Of a DNA stretch of 64,000 nt, positions 16,117 to 26,126 are shown in pieces. A program made the position numbers and the translations under genes. Position 1 is the stretch's first letter. Each line of letters begins with the position of its first letter. Origin of the DNA: Nocardioides agri (lineage in GTDB: Bacteria > Actinomycetota > Actinomycetes > Propionibacteriales > Nocardioidaceae); contig NZ_JACEIC010000002.1 in assembly GCF_013778305.1 (NCBI RefSeq), positions 1,823,669 to 1,887,668 on the forward strand, given 5' to 3'. The notes below the pieces were generated by a model that saw only the letters and a list, made by a program, of their open reading frames with translations, was not told the DNA's origin and made no database searches.

Positions 16117-17193
16117 ATGAGCGGATCCCGCAGCGCGAAGGACTTCTTCCGACCCCTGGCCGTGGGGGCGCCGAGCCCCCTGACGGAGATCCCGGCGCGG
16201 CCGAGCCGGGCGATCCACTTCTTCGACCCGAGCAACCCGAAGATGGCCGCGAAGGTCCCCGACCTGGTGAGCACCGTCGACGTGCTGCTCGGCAACCTCG
16301 AGGACGCCGTCAAGGCCGACAACAAGCTCGCCGCCCGCGAGGGCCTCGTGCAGATCGCCCAGGACACCGACTTCGGTCCCACCCAGCTGTGGACCCGGAT
16401 CAACTCCCTCGACAGCCCCTGGGTGCTCGACGACCTGACGACGCTGGTGCCCGCGATCGGCCACAAGCTCGACGTGATCATGGTGCCGAAGGTGCAGGGC
16501 GCCGAGGACATCCACTACGTCGACCGGCTGCTCGCCCAGCTCGAGGCCAAGGCCGACCTGGAGCGGCCGATCCTGGTCCACGCGATCCTCGAGACCGCCC
16601 GCGGCGTCGCGAACGTCGAGGAGATCTGCGGCGCCAGCCCGCGCATGCAGGGCATCTCCCTCGGCCCCGCCGACCTGGCCGCCGACCGCCGGATGAAGAC
16701 CACCCGCGTCGGCGGCGGCCACCCCGGCTACCTGGTCCGCCAGGACCCGAACCCCGACCAGCCCGCCGCCGTCCGGCAGACCTACCAGCAGGACCTCTGG
16801 CACTACACGATCGCGCGCATGGTCGACGCCTGCGCGATGCACGGGATCTACCCCTACTACGGACCGTTCGGCGACATCGCCGACGTCACCGCCTGCGAGG
16901 ACCAGTTCCGCAACGCCTTCCTGCTCGGCTGCGTCGGCACCTGGAGCCTGCACCCCAAGCAGATCGAGATCGCCAACCGGGTCTTCAGCCCCAGCGTCGA
17001 GGACATCGCGCACGCGCGCCGCGTGGTCGCCGCGATGGGCGACGGCACCGGCGCGGTGATGCTCGACGGCAAGATGGAGGACGACGCGTCCCTCAAGCAG
17101 TGCCTGGTGATGGTCGAGCTCGCCGAGCAGCTCGCCGCGATCGACCCGGCGCTCAAGGCGCAGTACGACGCGATCGAGGTGCCCAGTGAGTGA
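16117..17193 (+). CDS. HpcH/HpaI (CitE) lyase, malyl-CoA/beta-methylmalyl-CoA lyase-like
   Basis: 358-aa TIM-barrel lyase of the citrate-lyase-beta/malyl-CoA lyase family. Metal-ligand regions are NLEDAVKADNK and HAILETARGVANVEEI; the substrate loop SLGPADLAADRRMKTTRVGG is characteristic of the Mcl group. The long insert around PYYGPFGDIADVTACEDQF and the C-terminal lid (DGKMEDDASLKQ) match malyl-CoA lyases rather than short CitE proteins. It would cleave beta-methylmalyl-CoA to glyoxylate and propionyl-CoA or make malyl-CoA, as in the ethylmalonyl-CoA pathway. Leaderless start likely: TACCTT 16104-16109, seven bases before ATG. It overlaps a second CitE-type gene. Confidence 0.87.
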   Translation: MSGSRSAKDFFRPLAVGAPSPLTEIPARPSRAIHFFDPSNPKMAAKVPDLVSTVDVLLGNLEDAVKADNKLAAREGLVQIAQDTDFGPTQLWTRINSLDSPWVLDDLTTLVPAIGHKLDVIMVPKVQGAEDIHYVDRLLAQLEAKADLERPILVHAILETARGVANVEEICGASPRMQGISLGPADLAADRRMKTTRVGGGHPGYLVRQDPNPDQPAAVRQTYQQDLWHYTIARMVDACAMHGIYPYYGPFGDIADVTACEDQFRNAFLLGCVGTWSLHPKQIEIANRVFSPSVEDIAHARRVVAAMGDGTGAVMLDGKMEDDASLKQCLVMVELAEQLAAIDPALKAQYDAIEVPSE

Positions 17194-18055
17194 CTTCACC
17201 CCGCTGCGCAGCGTCCTCTACATGCCCAGCTCCAACGCCAAGGCGCTCGAGAAGGCCAAGACGCTCCCGATCGACGCGGTGATCTTCGACCTCGAGGACG
17301 CCGTCGCGCCGGACGCCAAGCCGGCCGCGCGCGAGGCCGCCGCCGCGGCCGCCGCGAGCGGTGAGTACGGACGCCGTACCCTCACGATCCGGGTCAACGG
17401 CATCGGCACCGAGTGGCACGACGCCGACCTGGCCGCCGCAGCGCAGGCCGGGCCGGACGCGGTCGTCGTCCCCAAGGTCAACAGCGCCGCCGAGGTCGCC
17501 CAGCTGGTGGCCGGCCTCGAGAAGCACGGCGCCCCCGACCACACGAGGCTCTGGGCGATGATCGAGACCCCGGTGGCGATCCTCGACGCGCTCGCGATCG
17601 CCCGAGCGAGCGAGCGGCTGAGCTGCTTCGTGATGGGCACCAATGACCTCGTCAAGGAGCTGTACGCCGAGCACGTGCCCGGCCGGGCGCCGATCCTGCC
17701 GAGCCTGCACACCGCGCTGCTCGCCGCGCGCGCGGCCGGCATCGCGATCCTCGACGGCGTCTACAACGACGTGAAGGACACCGACGGCTTCCTCGCCGAG
17801 TGCGAGCAGGGCCGGCAGATGGGCTTCGACGGCAAGACCCTGATCCACCCGGGCCAGGTCGAGGGCGCCAACACCGCGTTCGCCCCGAGCGAGCGGGCGG
17901 TCGAGGACGCCCGCGGCCTGATCCAGGCCTTCGAGGACGGGCAGGGGTCGGGTGTCGTGACCTACAACGGCCGGATGGTCGAGAACCTCCACGTCGAGTC
18001 GGCCCGCCGCACGCTCAGCATCCACGAGGCGATCCAGGCCCTCGCGAGCCAGTGA
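17186..18055 (+). CDS. HpcH/HpaI (CitE-like) protein, probable (3S)-malyl-CoA thioesterase
   Basis: 289 aa, shorter paralogue type of the same TIM-barrel family. Visible motifs: [17 protein letters not shown], the metal region [34 protein letters not shown], and [16 protein letters not shown] with the C-terminal AF..SE segment. Tandem pairs of a long and a short CitE-type gene occur in ethylmalonyl-CoA pathway organisms, where the short one (Mcl2) hydrolyses malyl-CoA to malate. The GTG start at 17186 overlaps the first gene by 8 nt, so expression is coupled. A plain CitE-type lyase is the alternative. Confidence 0.82.
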   Translation: MSDFTPLRSVLYMPSSNAKALEKAKTLPIDAVIFDLEDAVAPDAKPAAREAAAAAAASGEYGRRTLTIRVNGIGTEWHDADLAAAAQAGPDAVVVPKVNSAAEVAQLVAGLEKHGAPDHTRLWAMIETPVAILDALAIARASERLSCFVMGTNDLVKELYAEHVPGRAPILPSLHTALLAARAAGIAILDGVYNDVKDTDGFLAECEQGRQMGFDGKTLIHPGQVEGANTAFAPSERAVEDARGLIQAFEDGQGSGVVTYNGRMVENLHVESARRTLSIHEAIQALASQ

Positions 18056-18483
18056 GGGCCGTCGTCCAGCGCGTGCACGGCGCGCACGTCACGGTCGAGG
18101 GCCAGGTCGTCGGCGGGTTCGAGGGGCCTGGCGTGCTGGCCTACCTCGGCGTGACCCACGACGACGGCGCGGCCGACGTCGCGTGGATGGCCCGCAAGAT
18201 CTGGGACCTGAGGATCCTGCGCGACGAGCAGTCCGCGTCCGACGTCGGCGCACCGGTCCTCGTCGTCAGCCAGTTCACGCTGTACGGCGACGCCCGCAAG
18301 GGTCGGCGTCCCACCTGGCAGGCGGCCGCACCGGGGCCGGTCTCCGAGCCGTTGTACGACGCGGTCTGCGCCGCACTGTCCGAGCTCGGCGCGCGCGTCG
18401 AGCGCGGAGTCTTCGGCGCCGACATGCGGATCGACTCGGTCAACGACGGGCCGATCACGATCGTGCTCGATAGCCCACGCTGA
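18052..18483 (+). CDS. dtd: D-aminoacyl-tRNA deacylase
   Basis: 143 aa, cytosolic tRNA proofreading enzyme that removes D-amino acids (and glycine on tRNA-Ala) from charged tRNA. It has the invariant [16 protein letters not shown] and NDGPITI (the cis Gly-Pro motif) and begins [17 protein letters not shown], the usual N-terminus. GTG 18052 overlaps the previous stop (GTGA). Full length. Confidence 0.95.
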   Translation: MRAVVQRVHGAHVTVEGQVVGGFEGPGVLAYLGVTHDDGAADVAWMARKIWDLRILRDEQSASDVGAPVLVVSQFTLYGDARKGRRPTWQAAAPGPVSEPLYDAVCAALSELGARVERGVFGADMRIDSVNDGPITIVLDSPR

Positions 18484-18484
18484 G

Positions 18485-18509
18485 GTTTCTGCCCCCGTCA
18501 GCGGGGTAC
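18485..18509 (+). promoter_or_regulatory. Putative sigma-B/H-type stress promoter
   Basis: GTTT (18485-18488) and GGGTAC (18504-18509) are separated by 15 bp, matching the actinobacterial stress-sigma pattern GTTT-N14-16-GGGTA(C/T). It lies about 50 bp upstream of the small membrane protein gene at 18558. Confidence 0.55.
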
Positions 18510-18557
18510 ATCCTGTGCTGGCTCACCACCCACGAGCCGCTACTCAGGAGGGAACCC

Positions 18558-18701
18558 ATGATCATCCTCGGTGTTGTTCTGTTGCTCATCGGCCTGTTGG
18601 CCGACATCCCGATCCTCACCACGATCGGCGCGATCCTCGCGGTCGTCGGCCTGGTGCTCAACCTGGTGCCGATCGGTGGCACGCGCCGCAGGGTCTACTA
18701 G
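18558..18701 (+). CDS. Small two-helix membrane protein (DUF6131-like)
   Basis: 47 aa, almost entirely hydrophobic: MIILGVVLLLIGLLADIPIL forms one membrane helix, TTIGAILAVVGLVLNLVPIG a second, and the tail GGTRRRVY is basic. This matches the short actinobacterial DUF6131 proteins. A very good ribosome site, CAGGAGGG, lies just before ATG. The upstream GTTT-N15-GGGTAC box suggests induction by envelope or general stress. Function unknown. Confidence 0.85.
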   Translation: MIILGVVLLLIGLLADIPILTTIGAILAVVGLVLNLVPIGGTRRRVY

Positions 18702-18718
18702 CGCATCCCAGACATCGG

Positions 18719-18757
18719 CGGCCGCCGGCACGTGCCTCGGGCACGGGTCGGCGGCCG
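18719..18757. terminator. Nested hairpin between convergent genes
   Basis: CGGCCGCCG (18719-18727) pairs with CGGCGGCCG (18749-18757), and inside it CGTGCC pairs with GGCACG around a 3-nt loop. There is no T run, as is common in actinobacteria. The position, between the DUF6131-like gene (+) and the universal stress gene (-), fits a bidirectional terminator. Confidence 0.6.
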
Positions 18758-18771
18758 TCGTACGTCGCGGC

Positions 18772-19638
18772 TCAGGTCTCGGGGACCAGCACCACCGGCA
18801 CCGGCGCGTGCCGGAGGATCCGGTAGGCGTTCGCACCCAGGAGCACCCGCGAGAGGAGGCCGCCGGTGGCCGAGCCGAGCACCAGGATGTCGTCGTGCCG
18901 CCACGCCAGGCGCCCGATCGCCGTCGCCCAGTCCGGTCCGACCGCGACCGTGCACTCGACGCCCTCGGGCGCGGCGACCTGCGCCAGCGCCGCTGCCTGT
19001 GCAGCCCGGGCCTGGTCGACGAACGCGGCCACGACCTCCTCCTCGCCGGCGACCTCGGGCGGGTACATCGTGCGGCCCTCGACCCCGAAGGTCGCGACCC
19101 GCAGGGCGGCACCGGAGTCCGCGCAGATCTGCCCGATCCGGCGGAGCACCTCGACCGAGGCGCGGTCGGCGCGGAAGGCGCAGGTGGCCCGGGTGAAGCG
19201 GGGCACGGCGTGCGTGGAGAAGCCTCGGGTGGCGACCGCCACCGCACGGTCGGCCGCGTGCAGCAGCCGGTCGCCCGTCGACCCGATCGCCACCCGGTCC
19301 CACGGACCCTCGTCGACGGAGCCGATGACGACGAGCGACGCGTCGACCTCGCGCGCCCGGGCCAGCAGGGTGCCGGCGACCGAGCGACCGGGCACGACCT
19401 CCACGGTCGCCGGCAGGTCGGGCGCCACCTCGGCGAGCACCGTGGTCGCGTAGCCCAGCGCGCGTTCCCGGTGCGCCTCCTGGGCCGCGGTCGACGCGCG
19501 ACCCGGCACGGCTGGCCACGGCGCGGGCAGCACCGACACGACGTGGAGGCCCATCCCGCGGGTGCGCGCGAGCATCGCGGCGTACGAGATGGCGGACCGG
19601 TCGTGCGGACGCGGCGGGTGTCCGACGAGGATCGTCAC
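18772..19638 (-). CDS. Universal stress protein, tandem USP domains
   Basis: 288 aa built of two USP domains. Domain 1 (1-about 140) starts VTILVGHPPRPHDRSAISYA and has the nucleotide loop GSVDEGPWDRVAIGSTG. Domain 2 (about 150-288) ends with LGSATGGLLSRVLLGANA, the ATP-binding G-2x-G-9x-G(S/T) region in degenerate form. GTG 19638 overlaps the stop of the upstream amino-acid permease (GTGA), so it is probably a regulatory partner of the transporter, a pairing seen for other USP/APC sets. Confidence 0.88.
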   Translation of the reverse strand: MTILVGHPPRPHDRSAISYAAMLARTRGMGLHVVSVLPAPWPAVPGRASTAAQEAHRERALGYATTVLAEVAPDLPATVEVVPGRSVAGTLLARAREVDASLVVIGSVDEGPWDRVAIGSTGDRLLHAADRAVAVATRGFSTHAVPRFTRATCAFRADRASVEVLRRIGQICADSGAALRVATFGVEGRTMYPPEVAGEEEVVAAFVDQARAAQAAALAQVAAPEGVECTVAVGPDWATAIGRLAWRHDDILVLGSATGGLLSRVLLGANAYRILRHAPVPVVLVPET

Positions 19639-21071
19639 CGGGCGGCCTCCTTCCCGAGCACGGCGTGCCGGCGTCCCCACAGCATGTAGAACCCCAGCAC
19701 CAGCGCGAGCCAGCAGCCGAAGATCACCCAGGTGACGAGCGCGATCCCGGACAGGATGTAGAGGCACACCGCGATCGTCAGCACTGGTACGACGGGGTGC
19801 AGCGGCACCCGGAACGGCCGCGGCAGGTCCGGCTGCGTGCGCCGCAGCGCCAGCACGCCGGCCGCCACCACGATGAAGGCGACGAGCGTCCCGATCGAGA
19901 CCGTGTCCCACAGGTAGTCGGCCGGCACGAAGCCGCCGATCAGGGCGACCACCGTGCCGCACACGATCGTGTTGAACGTGGGCGTCAACGTCCGCGGGTT
20001 CACCGACGAGAAGCGGTCGGGCAGCATCCCGTCGCGACCCATCGCGAAGAGGATCCTGGTCTGTCCGTAGAGCGTCACCAGGGTCACCGAGAAGATCGAG
20101 ATCACCGCGCCCGCGGCCAGGATCGTGGGTGCCACGGTCGACCCGGTGATGTCCTCGAGGATCACCGACAGGCCGGCGGACTGCTGGTCGGGGTCGGAGA
20201 ACTTCTCCGGCGGCTGGGCCGCGATGCCCGCGACGGCGACCAGCACGTAGACCGTGACGACGACCGCGAGCGCGCCCATGATCGCCCGGGGCAGGGCCCG
20301 CTGCGGGTCGCGCACCTCCTCGCCGGCGGTCGAGACGGCATCGAGGCCGATGAACGAGAAGAAGATCGTGGCGGCGGCCGCCGAGATCCCGTGGGGACCG
20401 GCGTCCCAGAATCCCGCGAAGTTGTCGCTGTCCCAGGCCGTCAGGGCGATGGCGACGAACATCAGCAGCACGCTGAGCTTGATGATCACCATGACGGTGT
20501 TGACCCGCGCGGACTCGCTGGCGCCGCGCACCAGCAGGATCGTGCACATCATCACCAGGAGCACGGCCGGCAGGTTCACGATCCCGGTGACGTTGTCCTC
20601 GTAGGGGATCGGCGAGTACGACAGGGCGTCGGGGAGGTGCCACCCGAGGACGTTCTCGAGCAGCTCGTTGAGGTAGCCGCTCCATCCGACCGCGACGGCG
20701 CCGCTCGAGACGCCGTACTCCAGCAGCACGCACGCGGCGATGCCCATCGCGACCAGCTCGCCGAACGCGTGGTAGGCGTAGGAGTACGTCGATCCGCTGA
20801 CCGGGATCGCGCTCGCGATCTCGGCGTAGCAGAGCGCCGACAGCCCGGCGCCGAGCCCCGCGATCAGGAACGAGACGATCACCGCCGGGCCGGCGTCGGG
20901 AACCGCCTCCTGGAGCACGAAGAAGATGCCGGTGCCGACGGTGGCCCCGACGCCGAACATCATCAGCTGGAAGGTGCTGAGGCTGCGGCTCAGGTCCGGT
21001 CCGCCGTGCGGACCCGCCTGGAGGCGGAGCGGCTTGCGGCGGGTGAGCTGCGCGGTCAACGTCGGGGGCAC
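19635..21071 (-). CDS. APC superfamily amino-acid permease
   Basis: 478-aa integral membrane protein with 12 or more hydrophobic segments, of the cationic amino-acid transporter (CAT/YfnA) branch. The unwound helix 1 motif is GVGATVGTGIFFVL. SALCYAEIASAIPVSGSTYSY and the intracellular FIGLDAVSTAGEEVRDPQRA loop are conserved. The N-terminus before helix 1 (about 35 residues, RRKPLRLQ) is cytoplasmic. Start GTG 21071. Translationally coupled to the downstream USP gene. Given the surrounding histidine genes, histidine or another amino acid is a possible substrate, but the sequence does not specify it. Confidence 0.9.
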   Translation of the reverse strand: MPPTLTAQLTRRKPLRLQAGPHGGPDLSRSLSTFQLMMFGVGATVGTGIFFVLQEAVPDAGPAVIVSFLIAGLGAGLSALCYAEIASAIPVSGSTYSYAYHAFGELVAMGIAACVLLEYGVSSGAVAVGWSGYLNELLENVLGWHLPDALSYSPIPYEDNVTGIVNLPAVLLVMMCTILLVRGASESARVNTVMVIIKLSVLLMFVAIALTAWDSDNFAGFWDAGPHGISAAAATIFFSFIGLDAVSTAGEEVRDPQRALPRAIMGALAVVVTVYVLVAVAGIAAQPPEKFSDPDQQSAGLSVILEDITGSTVAPTILAAGAVISIFSVTLVTLYGQTRILFAMGRDGMLPDRFSSVNPRTLTPTFNTIVCGTVVALIGGFVPADYLWDTVSIGTLVAFIVVAAGVLALRRTQPDLPRPFRVPLHPVVPVLTIAVCLYILSGIALVTWVIFGCWLALVLGFYMLWGRRHAVLGKEAAR

Positions 21072-21156
21072 GCGACGCCTCCTACCCCGCCGTTCTCGGC
21101 GATAGTCCTCAGCGTCACTCTGGCACGTCGGACACCGCCCGCGCGCGGGGCGGAGG

Positions 21157-21705
21157 CTAGTCGCCGGCCAGGGGGCGAAGCTCGTCGGCGTACGAGACGG
21201 AGTAGCGACGCATCACGCCGGACGGGCTGATGGAGTACTGCCCCATCCGCCACAGCGGCGGCGAGTAGGCGTGGATGGAGACCGATCCGTCGACGGCGCC
21301 GGCCATCCGGTGGATGTGGTCGGGCCCGAAGGCGAACGCCGTCCCGGCCGCGAGGGTCTTGCTGACCGGCTCGCCGCCCAGGCGGGGGCGGTTCTCGACG
21401 ACGGCCCCCCGCGTCACGGCCACGGCTCCGGAGGAGGTGTCGTGGTCGTGCCAGCCGGTGTCGTCGACGGTGTTCCAGCAGAGCAGCCAGACGTCGATGT
21501 CGGCATCGCGGTAGAGCTGCACGAAGTGGCGACCGTCGGTGTCGTGGCGCACGTGCTGCTGCCAGCGCTCGGGGTCGGCGGCCAGCTCGCGCACCCAGGC
21601 GAGCAGCTCGGCGGGCTCGAGGACGCGGCCCGGGAGGGCCGGCAGCTGGTGAGCGGAGAGCGTGCCCGCAGTGGTCGCCGACGGGTGCTCGGGCGCGAGG
21701 GTCAT
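21157..21705 (-). CDS. Cysteine dioxygenase family protein
   Basis: 182-aa cupin thiol dioxygenase. The iron ligands are seen in GWHDHDTSSGAVAV (two His) and DHIHRM (third His). The cupin motif 1 Glu position appears as VVEN, and there is RHFVQLYRD upstream. Actinobacterial homologues oxidise cysteine to cysteine sulfinate. The end reads SPSGVMRRYSVSYADELRP; RRYSVSY is close to the end of Cys dioxygenases. ATG 21705 overlaps the stop of the amidohydrolase gene (ATGA), so the two enzymes are co-made. Confidence 0.88.
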   Translation of the reverse strand: MTLAPEHPSATTAGTLSAHQLPALPGRVLEPAELLAWVRELAADPERWQQHVRHDTDGRHFVQLYRDADIDVWLLCWNTVDDTGWHDHDTSSGAVAVTRGAVVENRPRLGGEPVSKTLAAGTAFAFGPDHIHRMAGAVDGSVSIHAYSPPLWRMGQYSISPSGVMRRYSVSYADELRPLAGD

Positions 21706-22685
21706 CGGGGTGCTCCGTTCAGCAGGTGGGCCGGGTTGGTGACGAAGAGCGACTGGGAGAACGCGGCCCCGAGGCCGGGATCGGTGGGCCGGGCATAGGG
21801 CCGGTCGGAGCCGTGCACGAGCGGGTCGACGCCCACGACCCGGACCATCGCGTCGATGGCGCGCGTGCCGTAGGACGAGGTCTCGTAGTGCACGAGCGGG
21901 TCGATCGCCCCGAGCTCGCCACCGCGCTGGGCCAGCCGCTCGTGGTGCAGCGGTGCCAGCCCGGCGAGCCCGACGAACGCGATCCGGAGCCGCGGCAGCA
22001 GCCGGCGGCCGGCGACGTGCCAGGCGAACCAGGACGCGCTCAGCTGCGCGGTGTACGACGTCAGCGCCGGCCACCAGCCGGGCACGTCCTGGGCCTCGAC
22101 GGACCGGCCGGGGTGCACGAGGACGGGGCCGGGGTGCACGAGGACGGGAAGGTCCGCGGCCTCGACCAGTGCGAGCATCGGCGCCAGCCGCTCGACCGAG
22201 GCCGGGTCGGCCAGTGCCGGCGCCGGCACCTGGAGGCCGTGCACGCGCGGGTGGCGGAGCCACGTGGCGAGGTCGGCGAGGTCCGGGTCGATCACGTTGA
22301 CGGACGCCCAGAGGCCGAACCCCTCGACCCGGTCGCGCTCGAGGTCGTCGGCCAGCGAGTGCCAGGCCGCGAGCAGCGGGGCGGACTCGTCGGGGTGCAT
22401 CGACTCGATGCCGAGCGGGCTCGAGAGCGACAGCAGGGCGAGGTCGATGCCGTCGGCCGCGTCGGTCGCACGGCGGGCGACGAGGTCGTGCGCGGCCGGG
22501 TCGACCACGTAGGGCGGCTCGCCGTCGAGGAGGAGCGTCCAACCCTCGAGGCGCGGACCGCGGTGGCGGCGGCGGAGCAGCTCGACGAAGGCCGCCGGCC
22601 ACAGGTGCTGGTGGCAGTCGGTCACCGGACCGAGCTGCACCGGGACGCCCGCGCCGGAGCCGATCGGGGAAGGGATCACGCTCAC
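21702..22685 (-). CDS. Amidohydrolase family 2 (metal-dependent hydrolase)
   Basis: 327 aa, TIM-barrel amidohydrolase of the aminocarboxymuconate-semialdehyde decarboxylase/amidohydrolase-2 type. DCHQHLWP gives the HxH metal pair, VLVHPG the third-strand ligand region, and HGSDRPYARP the conserved late Asp. The motif VLVHPGP is duplicated (VLVHPGP then VLVHPGR) by an in-frame 21-bp tandem repeat. The GTG start lies two bases beyond a TGTCTAGT palindrome. Coupled to cysteine dioxygenase downstream. Substrate unknown. Confidence 0.85.
   Translation of the reverse strand: MSVIPSPIGSGAGVPVQLGPVTDCHQHLWPAAFVELLRRRHRGPRLEGWTLLLDGEPPYVVDPAAHDLVARRATDAADGIDLALLSLSSPLGIESMHPDESAPLLAAWHSLADDLERDRVEGFGLWASVNVIDPDLADLATWLRHPRVHGLQVPAPALADPASVERLAPMLALVEAADLPVLVHPGPVLVHPGRSVEAQDVPGWWPALTSYTAQLSASWFAWHVAGRRLLPRLRIAFVGLAGLAPLHHERLAQRGGELGAIDPLVHYETSSYGTRAIDAMVRVVGVDPLVHGSDRPYARPTDPGLGAAFSQSLFVTNPAHLLNGAPR
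22106..22147. repeat. 21-bp exact tandem duplication inside amidohydrolase gene
   Basis: The 21-bp unit that starts GGCCGGGGTGCACGAGGACG occurs twice, at 22106-22126 and 22127-22147. It adds seven residues and repeats the conserved VLVHPG motif in frame. Confidence 0.9.
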
Positions 22686-22686
22686 T

Positions 22687-22707
22687 TGTCTAGTAAACCA
22701 CTAGACA
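22687..22707. promoter_or_regulatory. Palindromic operator of amidohydrolase-CDO operon
   Basis: TGTCTAGT-aaacc-ACTAGACA is a perfect 8-bp inverted repeat that ends 1 bp before the GTG start of the amidohydrolase gene (minus strand). Each arm contains GTCTAG, like half of the GTnTAnAC sites of HutC-branch GntR regulators. A bound repressor here would block transcription of a leaderless message. No GntR gene lies nearby. Confidence 0.6.
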
Positions 22708-22743
22708 TTGTGGAAATCTCGCAGGCCCACCCTGCGGGCGGGT

Positions 22744-24395
<1,652 letters not shown>

Positions 24396-24399
<4 letters not shown>

Positions 24400-25946
24400 C
24401 GGAGGGCTCCAGTCACGGACTCGGCGGCGGAGAGGACGGCGCCCGAGGCGACCAGCGCGACGGCGGCCTCGATCTCGGGCGAGAGGTGGCGGTCGGGGCC
24501 GGGGCCCTCGATGCCGGAGGCGCGGAGCAGGCCGACGACGGCACCGGTCGCCGGCGACGGCTCCAGGGGGGCGCGCAGGTCGAGCGCCCGAGCGGCGGTG
24601 AGCACCTCGATCGCGACGACGCGCGTCAGGCCGTCGACGGACCGGCGCAGCTTGCGCGCGGCCGACCAGCCCATCGACACGTGGTCCTCCTGCATGGCGC
24701 TGGAGGGGATCGAGTCGACGGACGCGGGCACCGCGAGCCGCTTGAGCTCGGAGACGATCGCGGCCTGCGTGTACTGGGCGATCATGTGCCCGGAGTCGAC
24801 GCCGGGGTCGTCGGCGAGGAAGGGCGGCAGCCCGTGGTTGCGGGCCTTGTCGAGGAAGCGGTCGGTACGCCGCTCGCTGATCGACGCGACGTCGGCGGCG
24901 ACGATCGCGAGGAAGTCGAGCACATAGGCGACCGGCGCACCGTGGAAGTTGCCGTTGGACTCCACCCGCTCCTCGTCGGCGAGCACCACGGGGTTGTCGA
25001 CGGCGGAGGCGAGCTCGCGGGCGGCGACCGACGCGGCGTGGTCGACGGTGTCGCGGGCGGCGCCGTGCACCTGGGGCGAGCAGCGGAGCGAGTAGGCGTC
25101 CTGCACGCGGTTGCAGTCGGGGCCTCGGTGCGAGGCGACCACCCCGGAGTCCTTCAGCAGCACCGTCAGGTTGGCGGCCGAGTCGGCCTGTCCGGGGTGC
25201 GGCCGGATCGCCTGCAGCTCGGGCGCGAAGACCCGGTCGGTGGCGAGCTGCCCCTCGACCGACATCGCGGCGGCGACGTCCGCCGTGCGCAGCAGCATCC
25301 GCAGGTCCTGGATCGCCAGCACCAGCATGCCGAGCATGCCGTCGGTGCCGTTGATGAGCGCCAGACCCTCCTTGGCGACCAGCTCGACGGGCGCCAGGCC
25401 GGCGGCGGCGAGCGCCTCGGCCGCGGGCATCAGCGTGCCGGCGGCGTCGCGGACCTCGCCCTCGCCCATCAGGGCCAGCGCGCAGTGCGACAGGGGCGCG
25501 AGGTCGCCGGAGCAGCCGAGCGAGCCGTACTCACGCACCACCGGCGTGATGCCGTGGGTGAGCAGCCCGGCGAGCAGCTGCGCGGTCTCCACACGGACGC
25601 CGGTGTGGCCGGTCGCCAGCGTGGAGAGGCGCAGCAGCATCAGCGCGCGCACCACCTCCCGCTCGACCTCGGGCCCGGACCCGGCCGCGTGCGAGCGGAC
25701 CAGCGAGCGCTGGAGCTGGGCGCGCATCTCGGTCGGGATGTGCCGGGTGGCGAGGGCGCCGAACCCGGTCGAGATGCCGTACGCCGGGGTCGGCGCGGCC
25801 GCCAGTCGGTCGACGACGGCGCGCGCCCGGGCGACCGCCCCGACGGCCTCCTCGGTCAGCTCGACGGCGGCACCGTCGCGGGCGACCGCGACGAGCTCCT
25901 CGACGGACACCGGCCCGCGGCCGACGGCAACGACGCGTTCGCTCAT
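24396..25946 (-). CDS. hutH: Histidine ammonia-lyase
   Basis: 516 aa. Makes urocanate from L-histidine using the autocatalytic MIO group. The MIO triad region reads [14 protein letters not shown], so the triad is Cys-Ser-Gly (145-147) rather than the textbook Ala-Ser-Gly; I believe this is normal for actinobacterial HutH. YGISTGFG (catalytic Tyr 56) and the later QPGQADSA-equivalent [11 protein letters not shown] are present. ATG 25946 (MSERVVAV) is chosen; an open frame continues upstream through the regulatory site without similarity. First gene of hutHU. Confidence 0.95.
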
Positions 25947-26000
25947 GCCGCCATCCTCGCCGCGCGTCCGGGACCCCACCAGGGAGCAGTGGCCCACGGG

Positions 26001-26018
26001 CGTCTGGAATCCGAGACG
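26001..26018. promoter_or_regulatory. HutR-like operator upstream of hutH
   Basis: On the minus strand the site reads CGTCTCGGATTCCAGACG, an imperfect 18-bp palindrome 55-72 bp before the hutH start. The right half, ATTCCAGA, matches the HutR (IclR-type) consensus TCTGwwATwCCAGA of Corynebacterium as I remember it. An IclR gene lies at 29198. Confidence 0.6.
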
Positions 26019-26059
26019 TGACACGCATCACCATCACCTCTCCGACGACCTTCCGTTGA

Positions 26060-26094
26060 CCGGTGCAGGTGGGGGGCATCGACCGCTGCACCGG
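26060..26094. promoter_or_regulatory. Inverted repeat upstream of secreted protein gene
   Basis: CCGGTGCAG (26060-26068) and CTGCACCGG (26086-26094) form a perfect 9-bp inverted repeat with a 17-bp spacer. A TTGACC hexamer (26056-26061) overlaps its left edge. It lies 32 bp before ATG 26127. It may be an operator or an mRNA hairpin. Confidence 0.5.
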
Positions 26095-26126
26095 GCTCGG
26101 GCCCGTCGACTGGGGAGGGAGACCAC

